NCBI RefSeq assembly: GCF_000718025.1
Contig: NZ_JODS01000028.1
Location: forward strand, 1-64,000
Source of the DNA: Kitasatospora purpeofusca
GTDB taxonomy: Bacteria > Actinomycetota > Actinomycetes > Streptomycetales > Streptomycetaceae
DNA: 64,000 nt
Reading direction: 5' to 3'
In this document: piece by piece, positions 26,755 through 34,562 of the stretch
Layout of the letters: every line of letters starts with the position of its first letter
Numbering within the stretch: position 1 is the stretch's first letter
Notes under the pieces: generated by a model
Told to the model about the DNA's origin: nothing
The model's input: the letters and a program-made list of their open reading frames with translations, nothing else
The model's database searches: none
Made by a program: the position numbers and the translations under genes

Positions 26755-27630
26755 CTAGAGCGAGTGGAACGGCAGTCCGGCGTCGGCGACCAGGTCGTCC
26801 CCGGTGTCCGGGGGCAGCAGGGAGGCGCTGCCGTCGGACACCGGCACGATGCCGAGGTCCAGCAGTTCGGCCATGGCGGCGCCGCCGGCCAGGTCGCGGA
26901 CCTGGAGCTGGTAGCGGGCGGTGGTGCGGTAGGTGCCGCCGGCGTCGTCGGAGACCTTCTGCAGGAAGCCCGAGTCGACCAGGAACAGCACGGCCTTGGC
27001 GACGATGCCGATGGTGGAGCCGGAGAGCCGGCGGGCGTCCTTGGTGGCGCCGGTGGCGGTGCGCCGGGCCCAGACCCGCCAGGCGGCCTCCAGGCCGGGG
27101 GCGTCGCTCTGCGGATCGGTGTTGTCGCCGTCGGCGGCGGCCTGCTCCTCCAGGCGGCGGCAGGCCTGGCGGACGAAGGCGTCGACGCCGTTGACGGTGA
27201 TCCGGCCGAGGTAGCCGTCGTCGGAGAGGTCCTCGGGGCGGGGGAAGGCCATCGCGGCAACGGCCAGGTGGGCCAGGCCGTGGAGGAAGCGGTCGGTGGA
27301 CTCGGAGGCGGCGCGGCGCGAGTAGTCGCCCATCCGGACGGCGAAGACGGAGTCCTCGGCGGCGGCGACGGCCATGCCGGCGCGCGGGGAGACCTCCAGG
27401 ACGACCAGGCCCATGCCGGTGGCGACGGCGTCGGCGAGGCGGGCGAACGGCGGGTCCTCGCGGTGGCGGCGGACGAGTTCGGCGTACTCGGTGTCGCGGG
27501 CGGGGAGCAGCTTGGCCTGGAGGCCGAAGGACACCAGGCGGGCGGCGTCCGCGACGTCGGCCGGGGTGATCGGCGCGGGGGCGGCCGGTTCGGTCTCGGG
27601 CGCCCAGGACGTGTCGTGGTGGGTCGTCAC
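26755..27630 (-). CDS. KITE-like winged-helix subunit (MksE/JetB-like)
   Basis: 291 residues, no transmembrane segment or signal peptide. A Pro-rich start is followed by a predominantly helical protein; the central and C-terminal parts (e.g. STIGIVAKAVLFLVDSGFLQKVSDD, shown here only in part as IVAKAVLFLVDSGFL, then GGTYRTTARYQLQVRDL) look like a winged helix. Position between a kleisin-like gene and an SMC-like gene is the main reason to call it the KITE subunit, which in MukE/MksE/JetB dimerises and bridges kleisin to SMC. GTG 27630 has GAGGAG upstream. Primary sequence similarity to known MksE is not something I can show. Confidence 0.55.
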   Translation of the reverse strand: MTTHHDTSWAPETEPAAPAPITPADVADAARLVSFGLQAKLLPARDTEYAELVRRHREDPPFARLADAVATGMGLVVLEVSPRAGMAVAAAEDSVFAVRMGDYSRRAASESTDRFLHGLAHLAVAAMAFPRPEDLSDDGYLGRITVNGVDAFVRQACRRLEEQAAADGDNTDPQSDAPGLEAAWRVWARRTATGATKDARRLSGSTIGIVAKAVLFLVDSGFLQKVSDDAGGTYRTTARYQLQVRDLAGGAAMAELLDLGIVPVSDGSASLLPPDTGDDLVADAGLPFHSL

Positions 27631-27731
27631 GGGCGGTGCTCCTCGGGGGCGTTGCGGTGGTTCACGGGCGGGTGGTTCACGGGCGGGTCGTTCGGAAGTG
27701 CTTCACGGCGGGATGCGGGGGTGGCCGGCGG

Positions 27732-29276
27732 TCAGCCGGCGTCCTTGCGGTCGGCGGCCATCCCGGCCGCGTCGAGCAGGGCGCTGCCGACGACGAGGTC
27801 GGCGCCGCCGAACTCCGGGTCGTGCAGCGGGGTGCCGTCGTCGACCGCGAAGAGCAGCCGCTCCTCGCCCTGCCGGTAGGCGGTGCCGACCGGCGGGCTG
27901 GCCGCGTGCACGGCCAGCAGGGCGACCAGGTAGGGGAGCTCCGGGTCCTGTTCGCGGGCCTCGGCGAGCAGGCCGGAGAGCCGGCGGGGCGCGTCGGCGG
28001 GCAGGTCGAGCAGGACGAGCGCGGCCTCCAGCTGGGCCTCGGAGAACCGGCTGTCGTCCGGGGTGGCGACGAGGTCCGGGTCGGGCAGCTCGGCGCCGAG
28101 GTGCTCGCGCTCGACGGGCGGGGTGAGCAGCAGGTCGACCAGGTCCGCGACGCGCACCGAGGCGGGGGTGCGCAGACCGGTGCCGCGGGCGAAGAACGCG
28201 CCGGTGGGGCGGACGGCCTGCGCTATCGGCAGCCGGAGCACCGGGGCGAGCAGCTGGCCGTAGAGGTCGATGCCGCTGCGGGCGCCGGGGGTGGCGAAGG
28301 CCTGCCGGTCCTGCTCGGCGCGGAACAGCGGGCCCGCCTCCAGCAGCCTGGTCTGCAGCTGGGTGTGGCGGCGGATGCAGTCCTTGACGATGTCGACCAG
28401 CTCGGCGGCGCGGCGCTTGTGCTCCGGGTCCTCGGCCTCGTCGCGGGCCTTGCGGATGTTGGTGAGAATCGCGTTCTCGTGCCGGTAGCGGTCGGCGATG
28501 TGGTCGAGCGCCTCGTCGATGAGGTCCGGGATCGCCTGCATCCAGTCGACGGCGCGGACGTTACGGCGGGTGGCCTCCAGGGCGCGGCGCAGCGTCTCGG
28601 CGTACTGGACGGTGCGGTAGCGGGCCTGCTCGGCGGCGAGCTGGGCGTCGGCCAGGCGGCCGCGCCGGATCAGCACCTCCAGCTTGACCTCGGCGGCGAT
28701 CTGGGCGGAGGTGACGTCGGTGTCCAGCGCGCCGACCAGGACGTTGACCGCCTCGTCGGTGGTGCGCAGGTAGACACCGCCGTCGGGGCCCGGGACCTCC
28801 TCGATCAGCTTGAAGTCGTAGTCGCGGCGGACGTACTCGCCGTCGGCGCCGAAGGTGCCGTAGACGGCGCGGAAGCCGCGGTCGACGCTGCCGACGTTGA
28901 TCAGGGACTCCAGCACCCAGCGGCCGACCCGCTGGTGCTCGGCGGCGGGGCGGCCGGGCGCCTGGGCGGCGACCCGGGGCAGCAGCCGGGCCAGCACTAT
29001 CTCCCGGTCGGCGCCGGTGTCGAAGTCCATGTTGAGGGTGACGAGGTCGATCGCGGCGAGCCCGACCTCGGCCATCGCGTAGCCGCCGTACTCGCCGGCC
29101 AGCATCACCTTGCGGCTGTCCAGGTCGTGCAGGGGCGCGGTGCAGGCCAGCGCCTTGAGCCGGCGCGCCAGGCCCTCGTCGGCGGCGGGGCCGGGCGCGG
29201 GCCGCGCGGCGGCGACGGCGGGCCCGGCGGGCGGCCGGGGGCCGTGCTCAGTGGGCTGGTCGGCGATGACGGTCAC
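27732..29276 (-). CDS. Kleisin-like subunit (MksF/JetA-like), first gene of the SMC-like operon
   Basis: About 514 residues, soluble, mostly helical. A dimer-like N-terminal region (RKVMLAGEYGGYAMAEVGL) is followed by a winged-helix-like segment, a long helical middle (YRTVQYAETLRRALEATRRN through DEALDHIADRYRHENA) and a C-terminal small domain. That matches the MukF/MksF/JetA arrangement. GTG 29276 is the chosen start; TTG 29285 is in frame and neither has a clear ribosome site. The gap to the KITE-like gene is 101 bp and contains a direct repeat (GGTTCACGGGCGGGT twice, about 27659-27688). Assignment depends heavily on operon context. Confidence 0.55.
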   Translation of the reverse strand: MTVIADQPTEHGPRPPAGPAVAAARPAPGPAADEGLARRLKALACTAPLHDLDSRKVMLAGEYGGYAMAEVGLAAIDLVTLNMDFDTGADREIVLARLLPRVAAQAPGRPAAEHQRVGRWVLESLINVGSVDRGFRAVYGTFGADGEYVRRDYDFKLIEEVPGPDGGVYLRTTDEAVNVLVGALDTDVTSAQIAAEVKLEVLIRRGRLADAQLAAEQARYRTVQYAETLRRALEATRRNVRAVDWMQAIPDLIDEALDHIADRYRHENAILTNIRKARDEAEDPEHKRRAAELVDIVKDCIRRHTQLQTRLLEAGPLFRAEQDRQAFATPGARSGIDLYGQLLAPVLRLPIAQAVRPTGAFFARGTGLRTPASVRVADLVDLLLTPPVEREHLGAELPDPDLVATPDDSRFSEAQLEAALVLLDLPADAPRRLSGLLAEAREQDPELPYLVALLAVHAASPPVGTAYRQGEERLLFAVDDGTPLHDPEFGGADLVVGSALLDAAGMAADRKDAG

Positions 29277-29415
29277 GGTGGACAAGAGTAGAGGCAGGCC
29301 CCGACATCGACCGAAACGGACCTTCCGGACAGGCCCGCGGACGGGGCGCCTCCGGGCCGTCCCCGGTTAGAACTCGCTTTCGAGAAAAGCCTCCCGATGA
29401 TCCCCGGGCTCGGCC

Positions 29416-30201
29416 ATGATGCTTCGTATGATCACCAGACTGGTTCGAGGCGGCCTCGCCGCCGCACTGGCCGTGACCACGCTCACCGTCGCCACCGCCG
29501 CCGTCGCCACCGCCGCGCCCACCGCCGTCGCGACCGCCGTGAGCGGCCCGAACGTCACCGTGACGCAGGCCGGCAACTACCCGATGTTCCCGGTCGACAA
29601 CACCAGCTTCAGCGTGACCTGGAAGTCCACCGGCACCGCCGACGTCACCGGGGTGACCCGGCTGACCGTCGACCTGCCGCCGGGGCTCACCACCAACGGC
29701 GCGCTGATGTACTCCACCCCGTACGACTACACCTTCACCCAGACCGTCTCCCCCGACGGCCGCCGGCTGGAGGCCGTGTTCACCGGCACCCGGGCGCCCG
29801 GGCGCAGCGACTTCATGAAGGTCCAGGTCAGCTCGCACGGCACCCGGCCGTCCGGGGTGATCACCGTCACGGCGGCCAACAAGGACGACGCCGACCCGTC
29901 CGACAACGTCTCCCGCTACCTGCTGGGCAGCGGGCCCCAGGCGCCGGTGACCCCGGCCGCGCCGGCCGTCACCGCGCTCGCGCCGAGCACCGGCCCGGCC
30001 GCCGGCGGCACCGCGGTGACGATCACCGGCACCGGTCTGACCAACGGCTTCGCGCTGTTCGGGAACACCCCGGCGACCGGCAGCTGCACCGACACCGCGT
30101 GCGTGGTCACCGCCCCGGCCGGCTCGGGCAGCGTCCCGGTCACCCTGGTCACCCCGGGCGGCTCCGTCGCGACGCCGACGGGCTTCACCTACACGCCCTG
30201 A
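29416..30201 (+). CDS. Secreted protein with C-terminal IPT/TIG domain
   Basis: 261 residues with a Sec signal peptide: basic start, a hydrophobic core (GLAAALAVTTLTVATAAVA) and an Ala-rich cleavage region near ATAAPTA. The middle (residues ~45-165) looks like a beta-sandwich of the DUF11 type (VTRLTVDLPPGLTTNG...SDNVSRYLL). Residues ~178-261 form an IPT/TIG immunoglobulin-like domain (VTALAPSTGPAAGGTAVTITGTGLT, cited here as APSTGPAAGGTAVTITG). It is probably an extracellular or wall-associated binding protein. In-frame ATGs at 29416, 29419 and 29428 compete; none has a strong ribosome site. It is divergent from the kleisin-like gene. Confidence 0.7.
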   Translation: MMLRMITRLVRGGLAAALAVTTLTVATAAVATAAPTAVATAVSGPNVTVTQAGNYPMFPVDNTSFSVTWKSTGTADVTGVTRLTVDLPPGLTTNGALMYSTPYDYTFTQTVSPDGRRLEAVFTGTRAPGRSDFMKVQVSSHGTRPSGVITVTAANKDDADPSDNVSRYLLGSGPQAPVTPAAPAVTALAPSTGPAAGGTAVTITGTGLTNGFALFGNTPATGSCTDTACVVTAPAGSGSVPVTLVTPGGSVATPTGFTYTP

Positions 30202-30223
30202 CCCCGGTTCCTCCGAGCCTCCG

Positions 30224-30260
30224 CTCGGGCCCGGTACCCGCCCCGGGTACCGGGCCCGAG
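30224..30260 (+). terminator. Terminator after the TIG protein
   Basis: A perfect 16-bp stem (30224-30239 with 30245-30260) with a 5-base loop, 22 bp after the stop codon. Confidence 0.8.
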
Positions 30261-30332
30261 TGCGTCCGGCCACCCCCGGAGCGCCTCCGGGACGCCTTCG
30301 GGGCACCTCCGGGACGCCTTTGCCAGGGCGAG

Positions 30333-30362
30333 TTGAACGCGTTCAATTCGGAGGTCTAGAGT
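30333..30362 (+). promoter_or_regulatory. Promoter with overlapping TetR-like palindromic operator
   Basis: TTGAACGCGTTCAA at 30333-30346 is a perfect 14-bp palindrome of the kind bound by TetR-family repressors. Its left half TTGAAC can serve as a -35 box with TAGAGT at 30357-30362 as -10, spacing 18. A repressor bound there would block the promoter of the membrane protein gene at 30419. No TetR gene is adjacent. Confidence 0.5.
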
Positions 30363-30418
30363 CGCTCCCGTGCAGGCGGGAGCAGCCCGACCTGCCTCCT
30401 CGTCATGGGTGGACGCAG

Positions 30419-31021
30419 ATGAACGACGCGACCGACAACGACCGGACGACCCTGCGACGGGTGCGGCGCCTGCTCTGGGTCTTCGTGGTGTGCCTGGTCC
30501 TGAGCGGACTGACGGCCTTCCCCCTGGAGAGCGAGACCCGCTGGCTCGCCGACCTGGCCGCCGGTCCCGGCGCCCCGGTGACCGAGCGCTTCCCCGCCCT
30601 GCTGGAGTGGATCCTCCGGGTCCGGGACGGCATCGCCGAGACCAACGACCGCTACCCCTTCCTCGCCTACGGCACCGACTGGCTCGCCTTCGCCCACCTG
30701 GTGATCGCGGCGGCGTTCGCGGGACCGCTCAAGGACCCGGTGCGCAATGTCTGGGTGATCCGCTGGGCCGTACTGGCCTGCGCCGGGATCATCCCGCTCG
30801 CGCTGATCTGCGGGCCGCTCCGGGGCATCCCGCTGTACTGGCGCTTCATCGACATGTCGTTCGGGGTGGTGGGCGTCGTCCCGCTGCTGATCGTGCTGCG
30901 GGCGCTGCGGCCGCTGGTCGAACGGGCCGAGCTCGCCGCGCGGGTGGCCCGGCTCCCCGAAGGGCCGCGGCCGACCGACCCCACCGGGCCCGGGCACGGA
31001 ACGGCCCCGGCGGCGGGCTGA
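30419..31021 (+). CDS. Multi-pass membrane protein of unknown function
   Basis: 200 residues with about four hydrophobic segments: near 17-37 (LLWVFVVCLVLSGLTAF), 82-103 (WLAFAHLVIAAAFAG), 113-133 (WAVLACAGIIPLALICG) and 140-160 (GVVGVVPLLIVLRAL), then a Pro-rich cytoplasmic tail. I do not recognise the family. ATG 30419 is taken because it opens the conserved-looking part shortly after the predicted promoter. The TetR-like palindrome overlapping its promoter suggests ligand-dependent repression. It lies just upstream of pxpABC, but 117 bp separate them and pxpA has its own strong ribosome site. Confidence 0.6.
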   Translation: MNDATDNDRTTLRRVRRLLWVFVVCLVLSGLTAFPLESETRWLADLAAGPGAPVTERFPALLEWILRVRDGIAETNDRYPFLAYGTDWLAFAHLVIAAAFAGPLKDPVRNVWVIRWAVLACAGIIPLALICGPLRGIPLYWRFIDMSFGVVGVVPLLIVLRALRPLVERAELAARVARLPEGPRPTDPTGPGHGTAPAAG

Positions 31022-31137
31022 CCGCCGCGGGGGGCGGGCCGGGCGTTGCCGGAGGGCCGACCGACCGTCACCGGGGGCGGGCCGACCGGGCGCAGGCCCT
31101 ACCATCTGCCTCAACAGCTGCTGGGAGGCGGACGGGC

Positions 31138-31914
31138 GTGACCGATGCGGTGATCGATCTCAATGCGGACCTCGGAGAGGGGTTCGGACGCTGGACGCTG
31201 ACCGACGACGAGGCCCTGCTCTCCGTCGTCACCAGCGCCAACGTCGCCTGCGGCTTCCACGCCGGAGACCCGTCCACCATGCGCCGGGTATGCTCACTGG
31301 CCGCCGAACGCGGGGTCAGGATCGGCGCCCAGGTCTCCTACCGGGACCTCGCCGGCTTCGGCCGCCGGGCCATGGACGTGCCGCCCGAGGAACTGGCCGA
31401 CGAGATCGCCTACCAGATCGGCGCCCTCCAGGTCTTCGCCCGCGCCGCCGGCTCCCGGGTCTCCTACGTCAAGCCGCACGGCGCCCTCTACAACCGGGTG
31501 GTCGCCGACTCCGAGCAGGCCGAGGCCGTCGTGGCCGGGATCCTGCGGGCCGGGGCGGTCTGCGACGGACCGCTGCCGGTACTGGGCCTGCCCGGCTCCC
31601 GGCTGCTGGCGGTCGCCGAGGACGTCGGGCTGCCGGTGGTCACCGAGGCGTTCGCCGACCGGGCCTACACCTGGGCCGGCACCCTCGTCCCGCGCCGCGA
31701 ACCGGACGCCGTGGTGCACGACCCCGGGACCGTCATCACCCGCGCGGTCGGCATCGCCCGCGACGGCGCGGTGGACGCGGTCGGCGGCGAACGGATCGCC
31801 GTCGCGGCACGCTCGCTCTGCGTCCACGGCGACACCCCCGGCGCGGCCCAGCTCGCCTGGCGGATCCGGGGCGCGCTCGCCTCGGCGGGGGTCCGGGTGG
31901 AGGCCTTCGCATGA
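31138..31914 (+). CDS. pxpA: 5-oxoprolinase subunit PxpA (LamB/YcsF family)
   Basis: With PxpB and PxpC, opens 5-oxoproline (pyroglutamate) to glutamate at the cost of ATP, clearing a damage product of glutamine and glutamate. 258 residues. The family N-terminus IDLNADLGEGFGRW and the blocks ACGFHAGDP and VKPHGALYN are present. It starts at GTG 31138, behind GGGAGGCGG. It overlaps pxpB by the ATGA arrangement, so pxpABC is one translationally coupled operon. Confidence 0.93.
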   Translation: MTDAVIDLNADLGEGFGRWTLTDDEALLSVVTSANVACGFHAGDPSTMRRVCSLAAERGVRIGAQVSYRDLAGFGRRAMDVPPEELADEIAYQIGALQVFARAAGSRVSYVKPHGALYNRVVADSEQAEAVVAGILRAGAVCDGPLPVLGLPGSRLLAVAEDVGLPVVTEAFADRAYTWAGTLVPRREPDAVVHDPGTVITRAVGIARDGAVDAVGGERIAVAARSLCVHGDTPGAAQLAWRIRGALASAGVRVEAFA

Positions 31915-32606
31915 CGGCGGGCGGCGCGGCCGGGGGCACCGACGACCGGGCCGGCGACCCGGCCGGCGAGGGCCCCGGTCCGGTGCTGCGCCCCGTCGGC
32001 GAGCGCGCGCTGCTGGTCGAGCTGCCCGACGCCGCCGAGGTCACCGCCCTCTACGGCTGGCTGCGCGAACGGCAGTCGACCGGCGAGCTGCCGCCGGTCG
32101 AGGAGATCGTGCCCGCCGCGCACACCGTCCTGCTGGACGGCGTGGCCGACGTCCCCGCACTCGCCCGGCTGCTGCGCACCGCCCGCCCGGACCGGGCGAC
32201 CACCGCCGCCGGCCCACTGGTCGAGGTGCCCACCGTCTACGACGGCGCCGACCTCGCCGAGGTCGCCGCGCGGTGGGGCGTGCCGCCCGAGGAGGCCGTC
32301 CGGATCCACACCGCGCCCGAGTACGTGGTGGCGTTCTGCGGCTTCGCCCCCGGCTTCGGCTACCTCACCGGCCTGCCGGCGCGGTACGAGGTGCCGCGCC
32401 GGGCCACCCCGCGCAGCGCCGTCCCGGCCGGCTCGGTCGCCCTGGCCGGGCCCTACACCGGTGTCTACCCGCGCTCCTCCCCCGGCGGCTGGCAGTTGCT
32501 GGGCCGCACCGCCCTCCCGCTGTGGGACACCGCCCGCACCCCGGCCGCGCTCCTCGCCCCGGGCACCCGGGTGCGTTTCACCCCGGTCCGGGCGGGCTCC
32601 CGATGA
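31911..32606 (+). CDS. pxpB: 5-oxoprolinase subunit PxpB
   Basis: Subunit of the ATP-dependent 5-oxoprolinase complex with PxpC (AHS1/KipI-like domain). 231 residues, with a low-complexity start of about 25 residues, then PVGERALLVEL at the head of the fold and the characteristic C-terminal segment FCGFAPGFGYLTGLP followed by PAGSVALAGPYTGVYP. Both starts and stops overlap neighbours by 4 bases (31911-31914 with pxpA, 32603-32606 with pxpC). An alternative reading as a kinase inhibitor KipI is less likely given the complete pxpABC set. Confidence 0.92.
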   Translation: MTAGGAAGGTDDRAGDPAGEGPGPVLRPVGERALLVELPDAAEVTALYGWLRERQSTGELPPVEEIVPAAHTVLLDGVADVPALARLLRTARPDRATTAAGPLVEVPTVYDGADLAEVAARWGVPPEEAVRIHTAPEYVVAFCGFAPGFGYLTGLPARYEVPRRATPRSAVPAGSVALAGPYTGVYPRSSPGGWQLLGRTALPLWDTARTPAALLAPGTRVRFTPVRAGSR

Positions 32607-33556
32607 CGGCCGGGGTGGACGCGGCGGACGGGGTGGACGCGGCGGACGGGGTGGCTGGGGTGGACGGGGTGGACGGGGTGGACGGGGTGGCTGGGGTGGA
32701 CGGGCTGGTGGTGGTGCGCCCCGGTCCGCTGACCACGGTGCAGGACCTCGGGCGGCGCGGCGTCGCCCACCTCGGCGTGCCGAGGGCCGGGGCGGTGGAC
32801 GAACCCGCGCTGCGGGCGGCCAACCGCCTGCTCGGGAACGAACCCGGGGCCGCCGCCCTGGAGACCACCCTGGGCGGCGTCGCGCTGCGGGCCCTGCGGC
32901 CGCTGCTGGTCGCGGTGACCGGGGCTCCCTGCCCGGTCCGGGTGGACGGACGGCCCGCCGCCTGGGGCGCCCCGGTCCCGGTACCCGCCGGGTCGGTGCT
33001 CGACGTCGGCGCCGCGACCGCCGGGGTGCGCGCCTACCTGGCCGTCGCGGGCGGGATCGCCGTCCCGCCGGTGCTCGGCAGCCGCTCGGCCGACCTGCTC
33101 TCCGGGCTCGGCCCGGCCCCGCTGTCCGCCGGCGACCGCCTGCCGGTGGGCCCCCGGCCGCCCCGCCGGGCGACGCCGGAACTGGTCCCGCTGCCCGCTC
33201 CCCCGGGCGAACTGGTGCTGCGGCTGCGGCCCGGCCCCCGGGCGGACTGGTTCGCCCCGGACGCCCTCGCCCGGCTCGCCCGCGACACCTACCGGGTCTC
33301 CCCGGCCGCCAACCGGATCGCGCTGCGCACCGAGGGCCCGCCGCTGGTCCGCGCCCGGGACGGCGAACTCCCCAGCGAGGGCATGGTGCTGGGCGCCGTA
33401 CAGGTCCCGCCGGACGGACTGCCGGTGGTCTTCCTGGCCGACCATCCGACGACCGGCGGCTACCCCGTCGTCGGCGTGGTGCCCGTCGCCGACCTCGCGG
33501 CCGCCGCGCAGGCCCGCCCGGGCACCCCGCTGCGCTTCACCGTCCTGCCCGGGTGA
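32603..33556 (+). CDS. pxpC: 5-oxoprolinase subunit PxpC
   Basis: Partner of PxpB (AHS2/KipA-like domain). 317 residues. The conserved domain starts at about residue 35 with VVVRPGPLTTVQDLGRRG and contains GVPRAGAVDEPALRAANRLLGN and the C-terminal segment SEGMVLGAVQVPPDGLP. The first 33 residues are an unusual repeat-encoded extension of GVD, AAD and GVA tripeptides (see the repeat at 32612-32701). ATG 32603 overlaps the pxpB stop. The 3' end overlaps the convergent kinase gene by 20 bases, with no terminator between. Confidence 0.9.
   Translation: MTAGVDAADGVDAADGVAGVDGVDGVDGVAGVDGLVVVRPGPLTTVQDLGRRGVAHLGVPRAGAVDEPALRAANRLLGNEPGAAALETTLGGVALRALRPLLVAVTGAPCPVRVDGRPAAWGAPVPVPAGSVLDVGAATAGVRAYLAVAGGIAVPPVLGSRSADLLSGLGPAPLSAGDRLPVGPRPPRRATPELVPLPAPPGELVLRLRPGPRADWFAPDALARLARDTYRVSPAANRIALRTEGPPLVRARDGELPSEGMVLGAVQVPPDGLPVVFLADHPTTGGYPVVGVVPVADLAAAAQARPGTPLRFTVLPG
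32612..32701 (+). repeat. Ten 9-bp tandem repeats inside the 5' end of pxpC
   Basis: Exactly ten in-frame 9-bp units: GGGGTGGAC (six copies), GCGGCGGAC (two) and GGGGTGGCT (two), in the order a-b-a-b-c-a-a-a-c-a. They encode GVD, AAD and GVA tripeptides. Because each unit is 9 bp, copy-number changes alter the length of the protein without changing frame. Confidence 0.95.
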
Positions 33557-34493
33557 TCCCCGGACCGCCCCGGCTTCCCGACAGCGCCTCCGCGATCGTC
33601 CGCTGCGTCCCGTCGATCGCCGACCCGCCGTCCGCGACGTCCCAGAGGACGTTCTGCAGGACGCGGGCGAGGGTCCAGCGGACGGCGCGGGGGCGGTCCA
33701 GCGCGAGGCGCTCGGTCAGCAGGTCGAAGCGCAGCCGCAGGGCGCGCGGCAGGTCGCCGGTGGCGGCGAGGTCGGACCAGCGGTTCCCCAGGGCCGGGAG
33801 GAGTTCGAAGCACGGGTCGCCGGCCAGGGGCTTGGGGTCGATGGCGAGCCAGGGCGCTCGGGCGTCGGGGGCCGACGGGGCGAGCACGTTGCCGTAGTGC
33901 AGGTCCCAGTGGAGCAGGCGGTCCCCCGGCTCGGGCCGGACCTCGCGCAGGGCCGCCGCCAGATCCGCCAGCAGTCGGCGGTCGTCCTCCCCCGCCAGTC
34001 GCTCGCGCGCGGCCGGGACCTCCGCCAGCATGCCGTCCGCGATCCCGGCCAGGGACCGCAGGCCGGGCGGCGCCTGACGCTCCGTCAGTTCGGCCAGCAG
34101 GTCGGCGAGGACGCGAGTGGCCGCCGCGTCGTCGGGGAGGGCGAGCAGGGAGCGGGCCGGGTCGAGGCGCTCCAGCAGCATCGATCCGCTGTCCGGGTCG
34201 AGGTCGAGCAGTCGGACGGCGCCCCGGCCGTTCCAGGCCCGCAGGGCGAGCGGCTCGCCCTGCGTCTCCTCGTCCACCCGCTGGAGCTTGAGCACGGCGC
34301 GGGAACCGTCGGCCCGCCGGACGGGCAGGACCAGGGCGACCACGCCGTGCGCGGGCGGGCCGTCGAGGCGCAGCCCCCAGCGGTCCGCCGTGGCCGCCGC
34401 GAGCGCGGGCAGCCCGTCGGCCCAGGCGCGACCGTCGGCGCCGTGCCACTCGACGAGGGAGGCGACCAGCGCCTCGGGGACCTGGATCGGCAC
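33537..34493 (-). CDS. Aminoglycoside/hydroxyurea-type phosphotransferase (APH(6) family)
   Basis: 318 residues, close to streptomycin 6-kinases (about 307). The kinase core shows LKLQRVDEETQGEPLALRAW near 68-87 for the ATP-binding lobe, LHWDLHYGNVL at 194-204 with catalytic D197, and AIDPKPLAGDP at 217-227 with the metal-binding D219. This family includes streptomycin 6-phosphotransferase and a hydroxyurea phosphotransferase, so drug inactivation is possible, but many chromosomal members have unknown substrates. No antibiotic biosynthesis genes are near. It overlaps pxpC tail to tail by 20 bases. Confidence 0.8.
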   Translation of the reverse strand: MPIQVPEALVASLVEWHGADGRAWADGLPALAAATADRWGLRLDGPPAHGVVALVLPVRRADGSRAVLKLQRVDEETQGEPLALRAWNGRGAVRLLDLDPDSGSMLLERLDPARSLLALPDDAAATRVLADLLAELTERQAPPGLRSLAGIADGMLAEVPAARERLAGEDDRRLLADLAAALREVRPEPGDRLLHWDLHYGNVLAPSAPDARAPWLAIDPKPLAGDPCFELLPALGNRWSDLAATGDLPRALRLRFDLLTERLALDRPRAVRWTLARVLQNVLWDVADGGSAIDGTQRTIAEALSGSRGGPGITRAGR

Positions 34494-34524
34494 GACGGGA
34501 CCACTCCTCGCGAGAGTCGGACAG

Positions 34525-34556
<32 letters not shown>

Positions 34557-34562
34557 ACGACG

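Noticed and set aside
22075..27879. A 1900-codon open frame on the plus strand, opposite the SMC-like and KITE-like genes
   Set aside because: Translation is almost only Gly, Ala, Val, Glu and Leu with no domain, and it is antisense to real genes; long false frames are normal at this GC content.
21312..29276. A standard Wadjet defence system
   Set aside because: No JetD/TOPRIM protein is encoded here, and flanking genes are core metabolism instead of a defence island. The weaker label SMC-like operon is used.
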